Shown: positions 1-11,917 of the stretch, piece after piece
Position numbering within the stretch: position 1 is the stretch's first letter
How the letters are laid out: each line of letters opens with the position of its first letter
From: Magnolia sinica
Taxonomy: Eukaryota > Streptophyta > Magnoliopsida > Magnoliales > Magnoliaceae
Assembly: GCF_029962835.1 (NCBI RefSeq)
Contig: NC_080583.1
Coordinates: forward strand, 1,798,001 to 1,862,000
Direction: 5' to 3'
Length of the DNA: 64,000 nucleotides
Position numbers and translations under genes: made by a program
Notes under the pieces: generated by a model
Told to the model about the DNA's origin: nothing
The model's input: only the letters and a program-made list of their open reading frames with translations
Database searches by the model: none

Positions 1-595
1 CTTCTTCATTGTTAATCTAGAGCTCATTAGTGATCGAAACGATCATCAACCATGATGATCAATGTTGATAAAATGATCCATCATCAACAATGATCATTAA
101 CGGTAATGATCGGATCCATCACTAATGATCATGATCACAGGTGAAGATAGAACTCTCCTGATATCTTAGCACTTTATTTTTCTTTCTTTTTGATGATGTT
201 TATATGTGTGAAAATATTTGGCTTGATGTGTTTAGATCTAAGCCCCTTATATTTTTCATTGGAAATTATAAAACTTAGTGCTAGAATCTTCCCTAAAAAT
301 AAAGGTTGTGCATAACCTGAGTGGGAGTTTATTCTCCTCCACCAAATGATGCATGCAACCATGTAATGGAAGGTTGCATGTTATAAAATCATAATTTTAT
401 AAAAGTACCAATTTCATCTTAAATAAAGAACTTGATTATTCTACACCGCCCATTCGGGTATGTGGACTTTCAGATCTTGTTAAGATGTGTTGACTACTTT
501 TATATTCTAAAAATTTGTATAACACGTAGAAATGCTGATGATTAGTATCAATACTTTAGATCTTAGCTAAGTAGTGATACTCATCCAATGTAGAA
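1..595. other. Non-coding leader left of Copia-1
   Basis: No coding sequence is supported here. The first 150 bases hold many short, partly palindromic GATGATCA/TGATCATC-like words. The stretch lies directly upstream of the copia gag start at 596. The word ATTAGTATCA at 541-550 could be a decayed initiator-tRNA-Met primer site (normal form TGGTATCA). If so, what lies to its left would be a degenerate 5' LTR, but no second LTR copy is present in the window to confirm this. Confidence 0.3.
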
Positions 596-1450
596 ATGGC
601 TACCAAAGCGTTAATCGCAGAACAGCTGAAAGGACAACATTTCGATGGCAACAACTACGAAGACTGATCCCTCGCGGTGCGATGCTTTCTGGACGAGGAC
701 GACATATCTCACACACTTGATGAAGTTTAAGAAGAACTTATCTTGGATGAAAACGGAAATTTACAAGAACATAGGGTTGCGATGACTCGCTACAATAAGT
801 GACGAAAACAGAATCGTTTAGCTCGTAATGTCCTTCTTAGCACTATGCACAAAGAACTCATACTTACGTATGAAGTGCATGAAACTGTTAAGGGAATCTG
901 GGAAGTACTGACAAATGCCTATGCGCAGCAGTCAGATACGAGAGTTAAGGCAATGAAATTAGAATTCCAGGAGTATAGGATGCCAGTCGGCTGCCCCATC
1001 AAAGATCATATTCGTAAGATGGAGCAAATGATAGGTGCGCTTAGGAATGTTGGATATAAATTGACTGAAAATCAGAAGATTATAACCATGCACCATTCCT
1101 TACCTAAATCTTGGGCCCAAATCAAAAGAATTCTGAACCATACTAATTCTATCACTACGTTTAGAGACTTTTGTGACCACTCGGTACGTGAGGTTGAAAT
1201 GAATGCAATTCAGCTAGGTTCGGCCAAGGCCTCTGTAGCAGAGACCCATAAGTGAAAATCTAATAAGAATCGGTACAAAGCTCGTAAGAAGGCGAAGAAG
1301 AATAATCAAGAACAGAAGACCACAACACCTCCTCCAAATCTCAAAAAGGGAAAAGGAAAGAAGAAGTAGAAAAAGACAAATATAATCTGCTTTGTTTGTG
1401 AAAATTCTTGCATTATGCTTGGCAGTGTGCCCATAAAAAGACGGTAATTT
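596..1450 (+). pseudogene. Copia-1 gag (capsid and zinc knuckle), broken
   Basis: Capsid protein of a copia element, which would assemble the virus-like particle and package the RNA. The ATG at 596 opens MATKALIAEQ and is followed by the typical FDGNNYED motif. The longest clean stretch is 845-1255, a UBN2-type helical capsid region. Lys/Arg-rich sequence follows at about 1255-1375. A CCHC zinc knuckle starts as CFVC at about 1390, but a frameshift inside it puts the remaining HYAWQC part into another frame. In-frame TGA stops follow NNYED and RYNK, both where gag proteins of this type normally have tryptophan, consistent with TGG-to-TGA decay. Confidence 0.8.
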
Positions 1451-1509
1451 CTCAGTCATTAGATACTTTGTATGTAGGCGTTTGTTCTGAAATCCTTTCC
1501 GTTGATACC

Positions 1510-2150
1510 ATATCTAACGAGTGAATTTTAGATTCAGGCGCAACAAAGCACGTGACGAAGAGTCGTCGAAGACTCGAGGAATTTCGGCCTGTAACCAAGG
1601 CAAGTTACAAGGTGTATATGGGAAATAATACTGTCGAAGACGTACTAGGGATTGACGTTTCCCATCTCTGTACGTGCATGGGGCAAACAATAATCCTCCG
1701 TGATACTCTTTATGCACCGGAGATGCGTCGGAATTTAATTTCTGTTTCTAGGTTATTATTTGATGGTTTTGATATTCGATTTTCAGGGACAAGAGTTTCT
1801 TTGAGACTAAATAACCTCATCTTTGCATGAAAAAATTTAATTTCAGATTTATTTATTCTGGACATAGATTGTAATAATGCCCCTCTTGCTTTATCTGCTA
1901 TGTCGAATGAAACTGTAGTATCTGAATCTCAAAAATGGCACGCAAGGTTAGGTCACATTGAAAATGATCGGATGACAAGACTAGTACGTTCTAGTCTGTT
2001 AGACTCCTTATCCAATTGATTTTTGATTTTGTGAACATTGTGTGTCCGGGAAGACTTCGAAGAAACCATTTCCCAAAGCGGCTAGGTCCAAGGGCACACT
2101 AGAGATAATCCATTCAAATATTTGTGGACCCTTCAATGTACATTCAGATA
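1510..2150 (+). pseudogene. Copia-1 protease and start of integrase, broken
   Basis: The aspartic protease motif ILDSGATKHVT is encoded at about 1528-1560, and its sequence continues to about 1830. A TGA stop immediately before ILDSG replaces the tryptophan usually found there. A GAG-pre-integrase segment with KWHARLGHI lies at about 1930-2000. The integrase zinc-binding region and the VSGKTSKKPF linker follow at 2040-2150 after another stop and frame change. The catalytic integrase core, reverse transcriptase and RNase H are absent. Protease would mature the polyprotein and integrase would insert the cDNA; neither can be made from this copy. Confidence 0.8.
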
Positions 2151-4287
2151 ATGATGATAATAATAATACATTTGTTCAGACATGGTTGCTGCTAAGTAAA
2201 CATATTGTGGTTCCACAATCTATATGTTAAATGGTGAAGTACAAAGAAATATAAGAAAACAACTTTACTTGTAGAAGCCACTGAGCATAACCACCCTCCA
2301 TTATTCTTGCAAAAGGGGAAGCACGTGAATATTTATTTCCTTCAAAAGCACCAAAATTGCCAAAATCCAAGCTGCCAAACCACCTCCAAATCGATGCAAA
2401 TAATTTCCACTAGATTATCCATTGCTTGCATGAAAGACACTTTCAATAACCACATTTTGCACAAATCAAAATTGCGTACCCCAAAATGACAGAGAGAATG
2501 AAACTCCAAGGAAATTCAAATTCACCCGCCCATCAGAGAAGCTTTCGGAGAGAGAAGACAAAGACCCTAAGCTTTCTTTAAAAAATGTACCTACTATCGA
2601 GAAAAAAAAAGAAAAAAAAAAGCTCCTTGGAATCCTTCTGGTTAAACTGATCTGCACCTAGAGCTGGAAGCCCCTCAAATCCCGCCCACTCCCAACGCCA
2701 TTAAGAAGATTCCACTGTAAAACAATAGAGCTTGGCCACCTTTCACACAGAACGACTTCTCGCATGGCAATGCTGGCCGCAGGCTCTTTTTATGTGCTTG
2801 GATTATGAGATGTACATATCCTTGAAAACCCAAAATCAAATTATAGTTTTAAAGAAATCAGTGAAAATTACAATTCATTTTGTTTAGAATTCAGTTCAAT
2901 CCAGATTTCGCCATTTATGAGTGTGTTCGCTGTATGAATAGCTGATAATCATTGTATAAACATTTCTACTTTGAGTAGGAAAGAAGAAAATCCCAAAAAC
3001 CAGATCGGTAAATACTACAATGTTCAGCAATTGTTTAATATAGAAGTTCCATACAGCAAACCCATTTGAGGCCCATCAGATCAACGGTTTTGATAACGTA
3101 TTTAGAGGCGACCAAGGTTCAAAATATTACAAGAATGGTAGGCTTGGATGTGCCTAGTCATTAGGCCTTTGGGCTAGTTGAGGTCTTTTGGCCCGCTCAG
3201 TTAGGAATAGACATAACTCAGCCCATGGGTCACCAGGAAGTCTTTTGGCTCGCTCTATTCTTTTGAAAGATAAACTGCAATCGAGTTTCACATATCAAGT
3301 TAACAAAATTTACTGCCTTGCGTATACAGTTTGTGTAATGAGAACTAACCTGCAAATGATGTGTTTCTTAATCCTGCAAAAATGGCAAATAAAGAATTCA
3401 AATGAGCATATGTTAGCTATATTTAAAAAACAATAAGAAGAAGAAGATCAAAATCAGTATTAAAACACCAAATCAAATAAAAAAAGGATTTTACTGGAAA
3501 TCTCTGCATCCAAATCAAAAAGAAAAAATAACCCAATTGGAAAATTATCAAAAGACGAAAACCCCAATTCTGATAGAGCAATCCTATTGGATAGGTTAAT
3601 TAGATGCCACACAAATAGTGGGGTGGGCCTCATGCCACACAGAGACTACATAGATGTTACACAAATGTTTTAGGAATGCTCATTTTATCTATGAATGCTT
3701 AATTTTTGAATCTTCCTTGAAAAAGTGGTAAAACTTACAAGCATGGAGGACAAACTGCTACATTGCTGCCTAACTGGAGAGCTCGGACTGAGGTCGATTA
3801 CTCAGCGTGCAAAGTTGCAGGAAGAAAATTTTCTAGCCAAAAATTTAAATGCATGTTAGATACTACACTGGTGATTGGATACATGTTGCTAAAAGAAAAT
3901 GTATTGGTAAAAGAAGCAAAAAACCCCAGTCCCGCCTTTTTCGAGGCCGAACCAAAACCACCTCATACTAACAAGTGCAAGCTCCATTCAGAAACATGCA
4001 CAATTACATTAAAAAGAAAATACACAGTATTTTCATACCTGATAAGAAACATTATTAGAGAAATGAAAATGAAACAGTATCCGAGTTCAAAGCACTACCA
4101 ACAATTCAAAAATAGAAAAAGCTCCACCACAAAATGACAACAACAATTAAAAGAAAAACAAAAATAACATTTGAAAAAAAGAAAAAAAGAAACTAGAATC
4201 TGACAATCTATAAACGGATTAGACTAAGATGTGGATTTGCTAAACCATTAACACCAGTGAAACCAAAAAGATGCATCATGCATCACC
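2151..4287. other. Non-coding stretch, no supported gene
   Basis: AT-rich sequence with scattered poly-A runs. I find no convincing domain in any frame. On the minus strand around 3790-3735 a short open stretch ends at a GTAAGT-like donor and could be a host exon, but I do not recognise its product. The block lies to the left of a CACTA right end at 5842 and may be internal sequence of that transposon. Confidence 0.35.
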
Positions 4288-4295
4288 ACCCAGAA

Positions 4296-4624
4296 GGGTA
4301 GATTCATATAGTTCACCACTTAAAATGGTGGTGAGTAGTGACACTTCAACATGGCACATGGCACCGCCATATGGCAATCCAGAATTGCTGGCGGAGCATA
4401 ATCCTAAAAACTACACTGAAAATATGATAGAAACCATCTCATTTCGCCCTCAATTGGACAAGTAGGGTTGCTTGATCAGTGTGGCGTTAGAGATATGATC
4501 CATCCAAAGTGTGCCCACAGTCCTGATGATCTGGATAGGAGAGACGTACATGAGTGCCAAATTTGAGGATGTAGAGACACCACCATTTTCTAAATGGTAG
4601 TGAGCTATCATAGGAGTCTGCCCC
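4296..4624. mobile_element. hAT-like MITE with terminal inverted repeats
   Basis: The left end GGGTAGATTCATATAGTTCA and the reverse complement of the right end (GGGGCAGACTCCTATGATAG) form an imperfect inverted repeat of about 28 bp. The flanks ACCCAGAA (4288-4295) and GCCCAGAA (4625-4632) are an 8-bp target duplication with one mismatch, as expected for hAT insertions. The 330-bp interior has no coding capacity, and a GGTGGTG-type word recurs near both ends. Confidence 0.6.
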
Positions 4625-5375
4625 GCCCAGAAAAGCTGAGCAATAGATTAGCAAAGGTAAACTAAAAGACATCATTATGGTGTAGAGAATACACAAAATA
4701 GTCACTTAAATACATCCAGACAAATCACAGTAGCACTTCTCTAATATTCAAAATTTCAAAACCGAATTGGAAAAAAGAGAATCAAAGTAAACTCAATCAG
4801 ACTTTGTTACTAAAAATCCAACAACACACGAATTCAGCCAAACCCATAACAGAAACAGTACTCAAACTTTAAAAAAATAAAAAATAAAAAAAATAAATAA
4901 AAAATAACAAAATCAATAGAAAAAAAAACTAACAGTACTCCAACAACATACGAATTCAGCCAAACCCACCATAGAAACTTCTCTTTCCAAACGACTCTTT
5001 ATCCATAGCAAATCCTTCCCTTAGAATTGAGTTGCCCTAAAAAACTAACAAAATCAATCATATACTAAAAACGGAGTGAGAAATTCCATTTTAATACATG
5101 GTCTAAAGTGGTAAATGTGTGGGATCACTGCCTTTAATGAGGTGGATCTATGTTGATTGTTCCCCTCCCATATATCATGCTAGTCCACTTATGGATGGGC
5201 CAAAAAAGTATGAAAGAAACAGAGAGATTAAATGTACAACAATGGTACACGTTATTGGTTGAAGCGTTTCTTCAAACAACTAACATGCAGATGTCAGCGG
5301 CCATGGACAGCGGCGGATATGGCTGCTATTGGGATGGCAGCTTCCCAAATTTTGATAATCAAAATGGGAAGTGAG
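4625..5375. other. Non-coding, A-rich sequence
   Basis: Nothing recognisable. A near-duplicate AT-rich phrase ending in ACGAATTCAGCCAAACCCA occurs at about 4828-4846 and 4948-4966, indicating a small internal duplication. The stretch probably belongs to the CACTA-type element whose right end is at 5842. Confidence 0.3.
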
Positions 5376-5735
5376 AGAGACAGAGATGAAGGGAGAGAGA
5401 TGGAGAGAGAGTACCTTCGATTTTCTCTTCTTTCTTCTACTTTCTTTGATTGTTGAAGACGGATGGAAGAAGGAACAACAAGTCGAAGAAAACGAGGGAA
5501 AGAGAGATCGAGAGAGAGGGAGGAGAGGGAGATCGAGAGGCGGAGGGAGAGGAAGGGAGAGAGATCGAGAGAGTATGAGGGAGAGAGATCCAGGACGGGA
5601 GAGGGAGAGATGAGATGGCGGAGATGGAGAGGGAGAGGGAGAGGGAGAGACGAGATGGCGGAGATGGAGAGGGAGAGGGAGAGGGAGAGACGAGATGGAG
5701 AGGGAGAGGGAGAGAGAGTGACAGGTAAAGAGAGA
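5375..5735 (+). repeat. Purine-rich GA/GGGA minisatellite
   Basis: Almost pure A/G on the plus strand. Between about 5609 and 5715 a unit of roughly 50 bp (GAGATGGCGGAGATGG followed by GAGAGGGAGAGGGAGA) is repeated about twice. The Arg/Glu-rich open frames over it are artefacts of the repeat. It lies just inside the right end of a CACTA-type element. Confidence 0.75.
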
Positions 5736-5742
5736 GATAGGG

Positions 5743-5842
5743 CTTTTTTTTTAATTATTTATTAAGTCGACCGGGCATCCGACAGTTGGTGACGGGCCGC
5801 TGCTAAAAAAGCGTCGGATATGCCCAACATTCTTGTAGTGTG
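5743..5842. mobile_element. Right terminus of a CACTA (EnSpm-type) transposon
   Basis: The sequence ends in CATTCTTGTAGTG, the reverse complement of a CACTACAAGAATG terminus typical of plant CACTA elements. Just inside lie two inverted GC-rich words, GGGCATCCGACAG and GCGTCGGATATGCCC, matching subterminal repeat style. No left terminus of the same kind is certain in the window; a weak TTACAAGAATGG at about 3131 is the only candidate. No transposase is visible. Confidence 0.6.
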
Positions 5843-6814
<972 letters not shown>

Positions 6815-8196
6815 TATTTAGGAACCGCGGAAGTACACAGAAAAGAATCAAGTAAAGTACAACCACCAATCGCACAACCAAGTCCAAACACAAACAATCC
6901 AAATTTTATGTGGAAAAATCCTTTCGATGAAAAACCACAGTGTACAAAGCGACGAGTAATGCATTATGAAAGCAAAAATTACGGGAGATAGAGATTACCA
7001 ATTCAAACAAGCCTCGAATCTACTTCACAAGCCTAAGCTATGCCCTTGAAATCCTTAGGAACGAATTTAGAAAGCCTAAAACTCATCTCTTTCTTCCCAA
7101 ATCCCGATTACACCTGATATATTTGTCAGAACTTGATGTATAAGGCGTAGGTTGGATTCTATCATATTTAAAATAATTCATATGGTTAGATTTCAATATT
7201 GTATAGTTAGGATTAAAAGTTTGTTTGTTTGTTTGTTTTGTTTTGTTTATGTTTTTGTTTTTGTTTTTGTTTTTGTTTTTTTTTTTTTGTTTTTTGTTTT
7301 TTGTTTTTTTTTAAAGTATAGATGTAGACCTAGGTTTACATTAAATAATGAATAAATTAGAAAACTTGAACTAGGTTATTGGATAATTAACTCACCTCAT
7401 TCAATAAATTTCAGCCTGATAGTTCGAGTTCAGCAACACTACTCTGCGATGAGTTGACTCAGTTCGACTCGCTATGGATCAATTCTACAAATAGGTGTTC
7501 TAAATTTAGAGTTGGATGGAATCGAACACCGGCTAAGGAAAATTGGAAAACAATATGGGAAATCAACTCACCTCTGAAAAAAAAAAAAAAAACACGCCAA
7601 TGACTCGGTGAGTAGCTGATTGATGCGCGAGCAATACCCACACACTCTCTCTATTTTTCACCCTCTCACGTAATCTCTAATAATTCTCTTTCTTTGATTG
7701 CATATGATCTGGTTTCCCAATGAGGTAGGGTTTTTGTAGAGCTTACAGACGCTTCCTTTTCTCATAAGGAAACCCGTCGGATCGACACGGTTGTAAACCA
7801 TGCACAACCATCGTGCGGAAACAGTTGTCCTTTCTTTTCTTGATCTGTACTTGCTTCCTATTTAATGGTCCGATCTTGGTTGAATTTCAGGGTTTAGATG
7901 ATAGTCGTTAGACTCCTATAATGATCGTTTTAAATTTCCATTATGTGGTCAGTCAAAGATCAGCGGCTGTCGTTTCTTGGTGAGGAAGATGGCTGCCTGT
8001 AATGGCAGAATCTTAGCCGTTACATTTCCCTTTGCTCAGATTATTGTGGATGGTTTGGATGGTCCCATATGAGCTTGTGGACGTGGAAAATTGAAGGTTG
8101 GGGGTCCTACCGTCGATGGTTGTGCGGAAGAACTTCCGCATGGTGCGGCTCGGTTCCGGGAAGAAAGGCGGAGATGCGTATTCACCTCCATGTTCT
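6815..8196. other. Non-coding stretch with T/G-rich simple repeat
   Basis: No supported gene. Around 6815-7080 the sequence contains GTGGAAAAATCCTTTCGATG and GAAAAACCAC, wording often seen next to plant LTR elements, but no LTR pair is present. At about 7217-7312 there is a (TTTTTG)n/(GTTT)n simple repeat that generates spurious Phe-rich frames. Confidence 0.4.
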
Positions 8197-8733
8197 CGAC
8201 TCCTATCCTGTTGGAAGGACGCGGATTGCGTCCTACCCCCGCCCGGACGGTAATCCGTCCGGGTAGGGCTGTGTGGGCCCACCATGATGTAAGTGTTTTA
8301 TCCACGCCGTTCATCTATTTTCTGGTTTGATTCTAAAAATGAGGCAGGTCCACACCTCCAGTAGACCACACCAAAGGAAGCTGCAGTGATAATGACACCC
8401 ACCGTTGAAACCTTTCTAAGGGCTACGGTTATGGTTTTTTTTACCATCCAACCTATGCCCATGGATGAGGTGAAAACAGAAATATCAGCTTGATCCGAAA
8501 CTTTTACAGCTGCAAAGAAGTTTTTAACGGTGAACGTTAAATCTCCACTTTGTGGTTCACTTAAGCCTTGGACCTGACTCATTTTTTGGTTAATATCTTA
8601 AAATTATATGAGAAAAATGATAAACGATGTGGATAAAACACTTACATCAGGGTGGGCCCCACAGAGCACTGCCTCAACGGATTACTGTCCGGGCGGGGGT
8701 AGGACGCAATCCGCGTCCCGTTGGTAGGAGTCG
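8197..8733. mobile_element. Long-TIR fold-back element (MITE)
   Basis: The left part (GACTCCTATCC, GGACGCGGATTGCGTCCTAC, CCCGCCCGGAC, GTGTGGGCCCACC, TGATGTAAGTGTTTTATCCA) is repeated as its reverse complement at the right end (8620-8733), giving inverted repeats of roughly 110-120 bp. The interior has no coding capacity but contains words such as GTCCACACCTCCAGTAGACC. Long inverted repeats suggest a Mutator-like or fold-back MITE. I could not fix the target duplication. Confidence 0.7.
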
Positions 8734-9653
8734 GAATTCTCCCAGGAATACACGGACGGCTTGTTATAGTCATAGAAAGCCTGTTCAAACCAGGTTTAGT
8801 GCTGGGTTTGCGTGGGAGAGCTCCCGATTCTGTTGCTGCTCAGGGATGCGGAAAACATGGTTTTGAATGCCGTGCCTTGCATAATTCATGAGGATGGAAG
8901 GTACGTAGAGGAACAGCTGTGATCATCCTCTTACATGGGCTAAATGGTGTAGATTTTGTTGAAAGTTCTAGGTTCGGTTGGGCCCTCGGGCGGGAGTGGA
9001 AACAGGATGTTTCTAATTTGAAAACTCCTTTACTCGGAGGTTGTTACAGGTCGTGGAAGCCACCGCTTTTGGTTCAGGTGGCTAAGTGGGGTCTACTCTC
9101 TTGAGTTTAGTGAATCTGTTCATCAATTTTGGAGGGACCTGTTAGACTACGTTGTGAATATGGAGATGATTATAAGCAAATAATTGAACAAAATTTGATG
9201 ATTGATTGATGGTTATATATCTAGATTTAAATTTTGTATAACCCACACTTATGTTTAAATGTAGTCCACCTATAAGAATTGGTAAGCCTAAACGGATAAG
9301 TTGAAAAGCGTACGGAAGTGGGTCTTCATATTTCACACTTGTTCATATGATGGGTAATCCAAGTCGTTCATGTGGAGGGAAATATCATACTACAACTATT
9401 CACGAGCTTTCCTCACTCGATGGACACCAAAATCAATGGTTAAGGAGCTGATTGGTTAATGTCATTAAGTATTTATGATTTTGCCATCTTTTTTATTTCT
9501 CCAAATGTCCATAACATTGACTACATCATCCAAATGCATTAAAATTTGACGCCCCGCATCAATGATATCATGAAAGCATAGACAAAATCCGCACACTTCC
9601 ATAGGTGGAGTATCTGGTCTTGTCTTCAATTCCACTTTTCGAGCCTTGCAATT
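8734..9653. other. Non-coding stretch
   Basis: No gene or recognised repeat is supported. Open frames here are short and lack domain signatures. Confidence 0.3.
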
Positions 9654-9781
9654 CATATGGATGTCGATATTCTTCTGTTCGTATATGGGAGTGTAGATTT
9701 CCATCCATGCTTTCTTTCATATGGATGTTGATATTCATCTGTTCGTATATGGGGGTGTAGATTTCCATCCATGCTTTCTTC
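9654..9781 (+). repeat. Tandem duplication, 64-bp unit
   Basis: Two adjacent copies start with CATATGGATGT at 9654 and 9718 and share CTGTTCGTATATGGG and GTGTAGATTTCCATCCATGC, with a few substitutions. Confidence 0.9.
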
Positions 9782-9937
9782 AAGGGCGTGTAATGGTGCG
9801 GAGGGACGAAGACTTTCTAGAATTGAACTCAGCCATTGGACACCTCATGGGCTTTGAGAGGCTCGAACTTGTGCTGGATTGCATGGTGAAACACTAAAAG
9901 AAAAGAGCACTAGGGTTTTCCAAAACCCTAGCAGCTA

Positions 9938-10085
9938 CAGAACAAATATCAGGGGTCGTTTCTCATTTGGGAGCCTCGATCCTGCACATAACAAATAGAT
10001 AGAAAAAACAACAGAACAAATATCAGGGGTCGTTTCTCGTTTGGGAGCCTCGATCCTGCACATAGCAAATGGATAGAAAAAACAA
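9938..10085 (+). repeat. Tandem duplication, 74-bp unit
   Basis: Two adjacent copies start with CAGAACAAATATCAGGGG at 9938 and 10012 and share GGGAGCCTCGATCCTGCACA, with few differences. A 22-bp palindrome (CTAGGGTTTTCC/AAAACCCTAG) lies just upstream at about 9910-9931. Confidence 0.9.
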
Positions 10086-10149
10086 CATTACTAACTATGT
10101 AATTTGACAGACTGTTCAAGTCTTTAGAATGGATAAACATGACTAGGGA

Positions 10150-10858
10150 AATCGATCATAATGGCTCCGCAGTCTCAGTTCTATTAGTATAGCCCAACAA
10201 TCCTTTGTGCCATGAATCACATTACGCATAAATGATGTCCAATAAGCATAACTGGATCCATTTAATTTGATGTGAACAACTTGAAAAGTATCGAACCTAT
10301 CCATACTAAAAAGAAGAATTTATCTATCACGCATCATGAGAAGATACAAAAATCTGTTGTTGAACGTAAGTGGATTGTTATATCTGACAAAGCACAATGT
10401 ATGGTGGGTCAAGAATTGCAACAATGGATCTGAAATACAACACAATATCTGAAGCAACAACAATAGAGTACCACACATCAACAAGAATTGATCAATGAAA
10501 ATATTAGATCTCTTCCTCTAGGGCTCATCAGATCAGGTAGGTTGAGTGTGTCAGATCAAGGTGTCAACCAGTAAGTAGCCCAATAGGTGAGATCATCACA
10601 ATAGAATACTCTACATATAGCAAATTATTTTTCAGTCTTGTACTTTAGGAAACATAATGCAATAGTTGTGGATGGAAATCCATACAAGATGAGAGAACAT
10701 GTACAATGTGTATGGGTGGAGTACAAGTGTTGCTAGTTGTGAATGGAAACAGAGATGATTAGTGCAGCGACAGGATTGTAGAAATGAAAACATATATGAT
10801 TAATGCATCAAGAGGATTGTAGAAATTAGTGGCTAGGGTTAGATCTGGCTTTGATACC
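10150..10858 (-). pseudogene. Minus-strand copia fragment: primer site plus start of gag
   Basis: GGCTTTGATACCA at 10846-10858 is the reverse complement of an initiator-tRNA-Met primer site (TGGTATCAAAGCC), so a copia element reads right to left. On the minus strand from about 10283 the frame reads HIKLNGSSYAYWTSFMRNV, a copia-type gag start, before reaching a stop near 10155. No protease, integrase or RT follows to the left, so this is a 5' fragment. LTR sequence should begin at 10859 (TGAGAGCTTAC), but its outer end and partner are not visible. Confidence 0.65.
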
Positions 10859-11090
10859 ATGAGAGCTTACAAAAAGACTCTGTATTTCTGTATGGCAATT
10901 GAGAAGATCTTCTGCCCCATCTTCTCACGTCGAGATCTTTTATCCCACCATTTCGGTGTTTGTTTTCATCGATCCACCTCAACTTAATCGAGGAGATTAT
11001 TCCACCTATGAACTGCAGCATCATTAGAGTTGCACTTAATCGAGGAGATTAGTCCACCTATGAACTGCGGCATCATTAGAGTTGGTGAGG
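10859..11090 (-). repeat. Probable LTR end of the minus-strand copia fragment
   Basis: The sequence directly adjoins the inverted primer site and begins with TG when read on the plus strand, as the inner end of a reversed LTR should. The outer limit is not determined. It contains a 52-bp tandem duplication. Confidence 0.4.
10983..11086 (+). repeat. Tandem duplication, 52-bp unit
   Basis: CTTAATCGAGGAGATTA, TCCACCTATGAACTGC and GCATCATTAGAGTTG occur twice in direct succession (10983-11034 and 11035-11086) with two or three substitutions. Confidence 0.9.
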
Positions 11091-11419
11091 GTTGGGTATT
11101 TGTAATAGAGAGAATGGGGAAGTATAAAAAAGTTCTGTCTGCAGCTATTAAAGATTTCGATTATGAAGGGGAAATAAAACGTGCAATTGAAAAGGCACAA
11201 GCTGCTGTAAAGATTATTCATTCGGAAGCCATAAAAGAATGCGTGCGGGTGGAAGCTTTAAAAATTGATGACCTGTACATGATAGGACATCAGAGTAAGA
11301 CTCAGAAAAAGGGCGTGTCTTCTATATGTAGTACATTATTAACAAATTTCAGCAGTACAAGCCATGAAAGCTTGGTACTTCTTTTTAGTTGTACCAGTTT
11401 TCTCTTTGCAGAACCCTGA
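11030..11419 (+). CDS. Unassigned ORF, possible host-gene fragment
   Basis: A 129-codon frame starting inside the tandem duplication. Residues about 20-36 (GEGWVFVIERMGKYKKV) resemble the start of a stomatin/SPFH-type domain, and residues 45-75 form a charged helical stretch (GEIKRAIEKAQAAVKII). Expected later parts of a stomatin are missing, and the last 40 residues look like read-through into non-coding DNA. There is no intact promoter or partner gene. I treat it as a possible exon relic, not a functional gene. Similarity to stomatin is an impression only. Confidence 0.3.
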   Translation: MHLIEEISPPMNCGIIRVGEGWVFVIERMGKYKKVLSAAIKDFDYEGEIKRAIEKAQAAVKIIHSEAIKECVRVEALKIDDLYMIGHQSKTQKKGVSSICSTLLTNFSSTSHESLVLLFSCTSFLFAEP

Positions 11420-11917
11420 GAAACAAGGGTTTTATTTTCTAATCTAATCCCCACGAAAAAAGAGACATTTTTGGTACGTGTTTGCAGACATCGTTTTACA
11501 TAGTTTTTTAATAATGCACTTCTAGGTTTATGAATAACTGTATGTACATCTGTATAGGTGCAAAATAAGAAAAATATAAATGAAAATATTCACACACAAA
11601 TCATAGGCCAATTTATATGGCATTAGTTTATGAGTATTTTTTCTATTTAGTTATCAACATATTTATTTAGTTAATTTGATTACTTTTATAACTAAAATAT
11701 CTATACTCCTAATTAGATTTGTTTTCTAAGTTTGAAGATAGTACCATATGCATTGAAAGAATATTCAAATACTTATTTTAAATAGATTTTTACTACAAAA
11801 TGAAGTAATTGTATTTTATTAAATAATGCCTCCAACAATTGATATTATTGTGCAATACTTTTGAAGTGAAATTACATTGCTACCGTCATTTGCTTATCTT
11901 TATAATAATGTGGAACA
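11420..11917. other. AT-rich non-coding stretch
   Basis: No gene or repeat is recognised between the small ORF and the solo LTR. Confidence 0.4.

Larger units (their letters stand above)
596..2150 (+). mobile_element. Copia-1: truncated Ty1/copia retrotransposon fragment
   Basis: Translated pieces follow the copia order: capsid (UBN2-type gag), lysine-rich linker, zinc knuckle, DSGA aspartic protease, GAG-pre-integrase and the first part of integrase. The similarity stops near 2150 and no reverse transcriptase or RNase H follows, so the 3' half is missing. No bounding LTR pair is visible. It is an old copy with several internal stops and at least one frameshift. Copia-2 at 15102 has the complementary half (RT-RNase H), but I cannot show that the two are one family. 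Confidence 0.85.

Noticed and set aside
1-150. Short repeated GATGATCA words, considered as CRISPR-like or origin iterons
   Set aside because: Irregular spacing, no constant repeat with unique spacers, and the window is plant nuclear DNA.
3121-3150. TTACAAGAATGGTAGGC as the left end of the CACTA element ending at 5842
   Set aside because: Only about 10 bases match, and the following subterminal words are absent.
5371-5765. Overlapping Arg/Glu/Gly-rich open frames
   Set aside because: They are translations of a GA-rich minisatellite in several frames, with no domain or splice context.
7152-7355. Phe/Val-rich 67-codon ORF resembling a membrane protein
   Set aside because: Produced by a (TTTTTG)n simple repeat.
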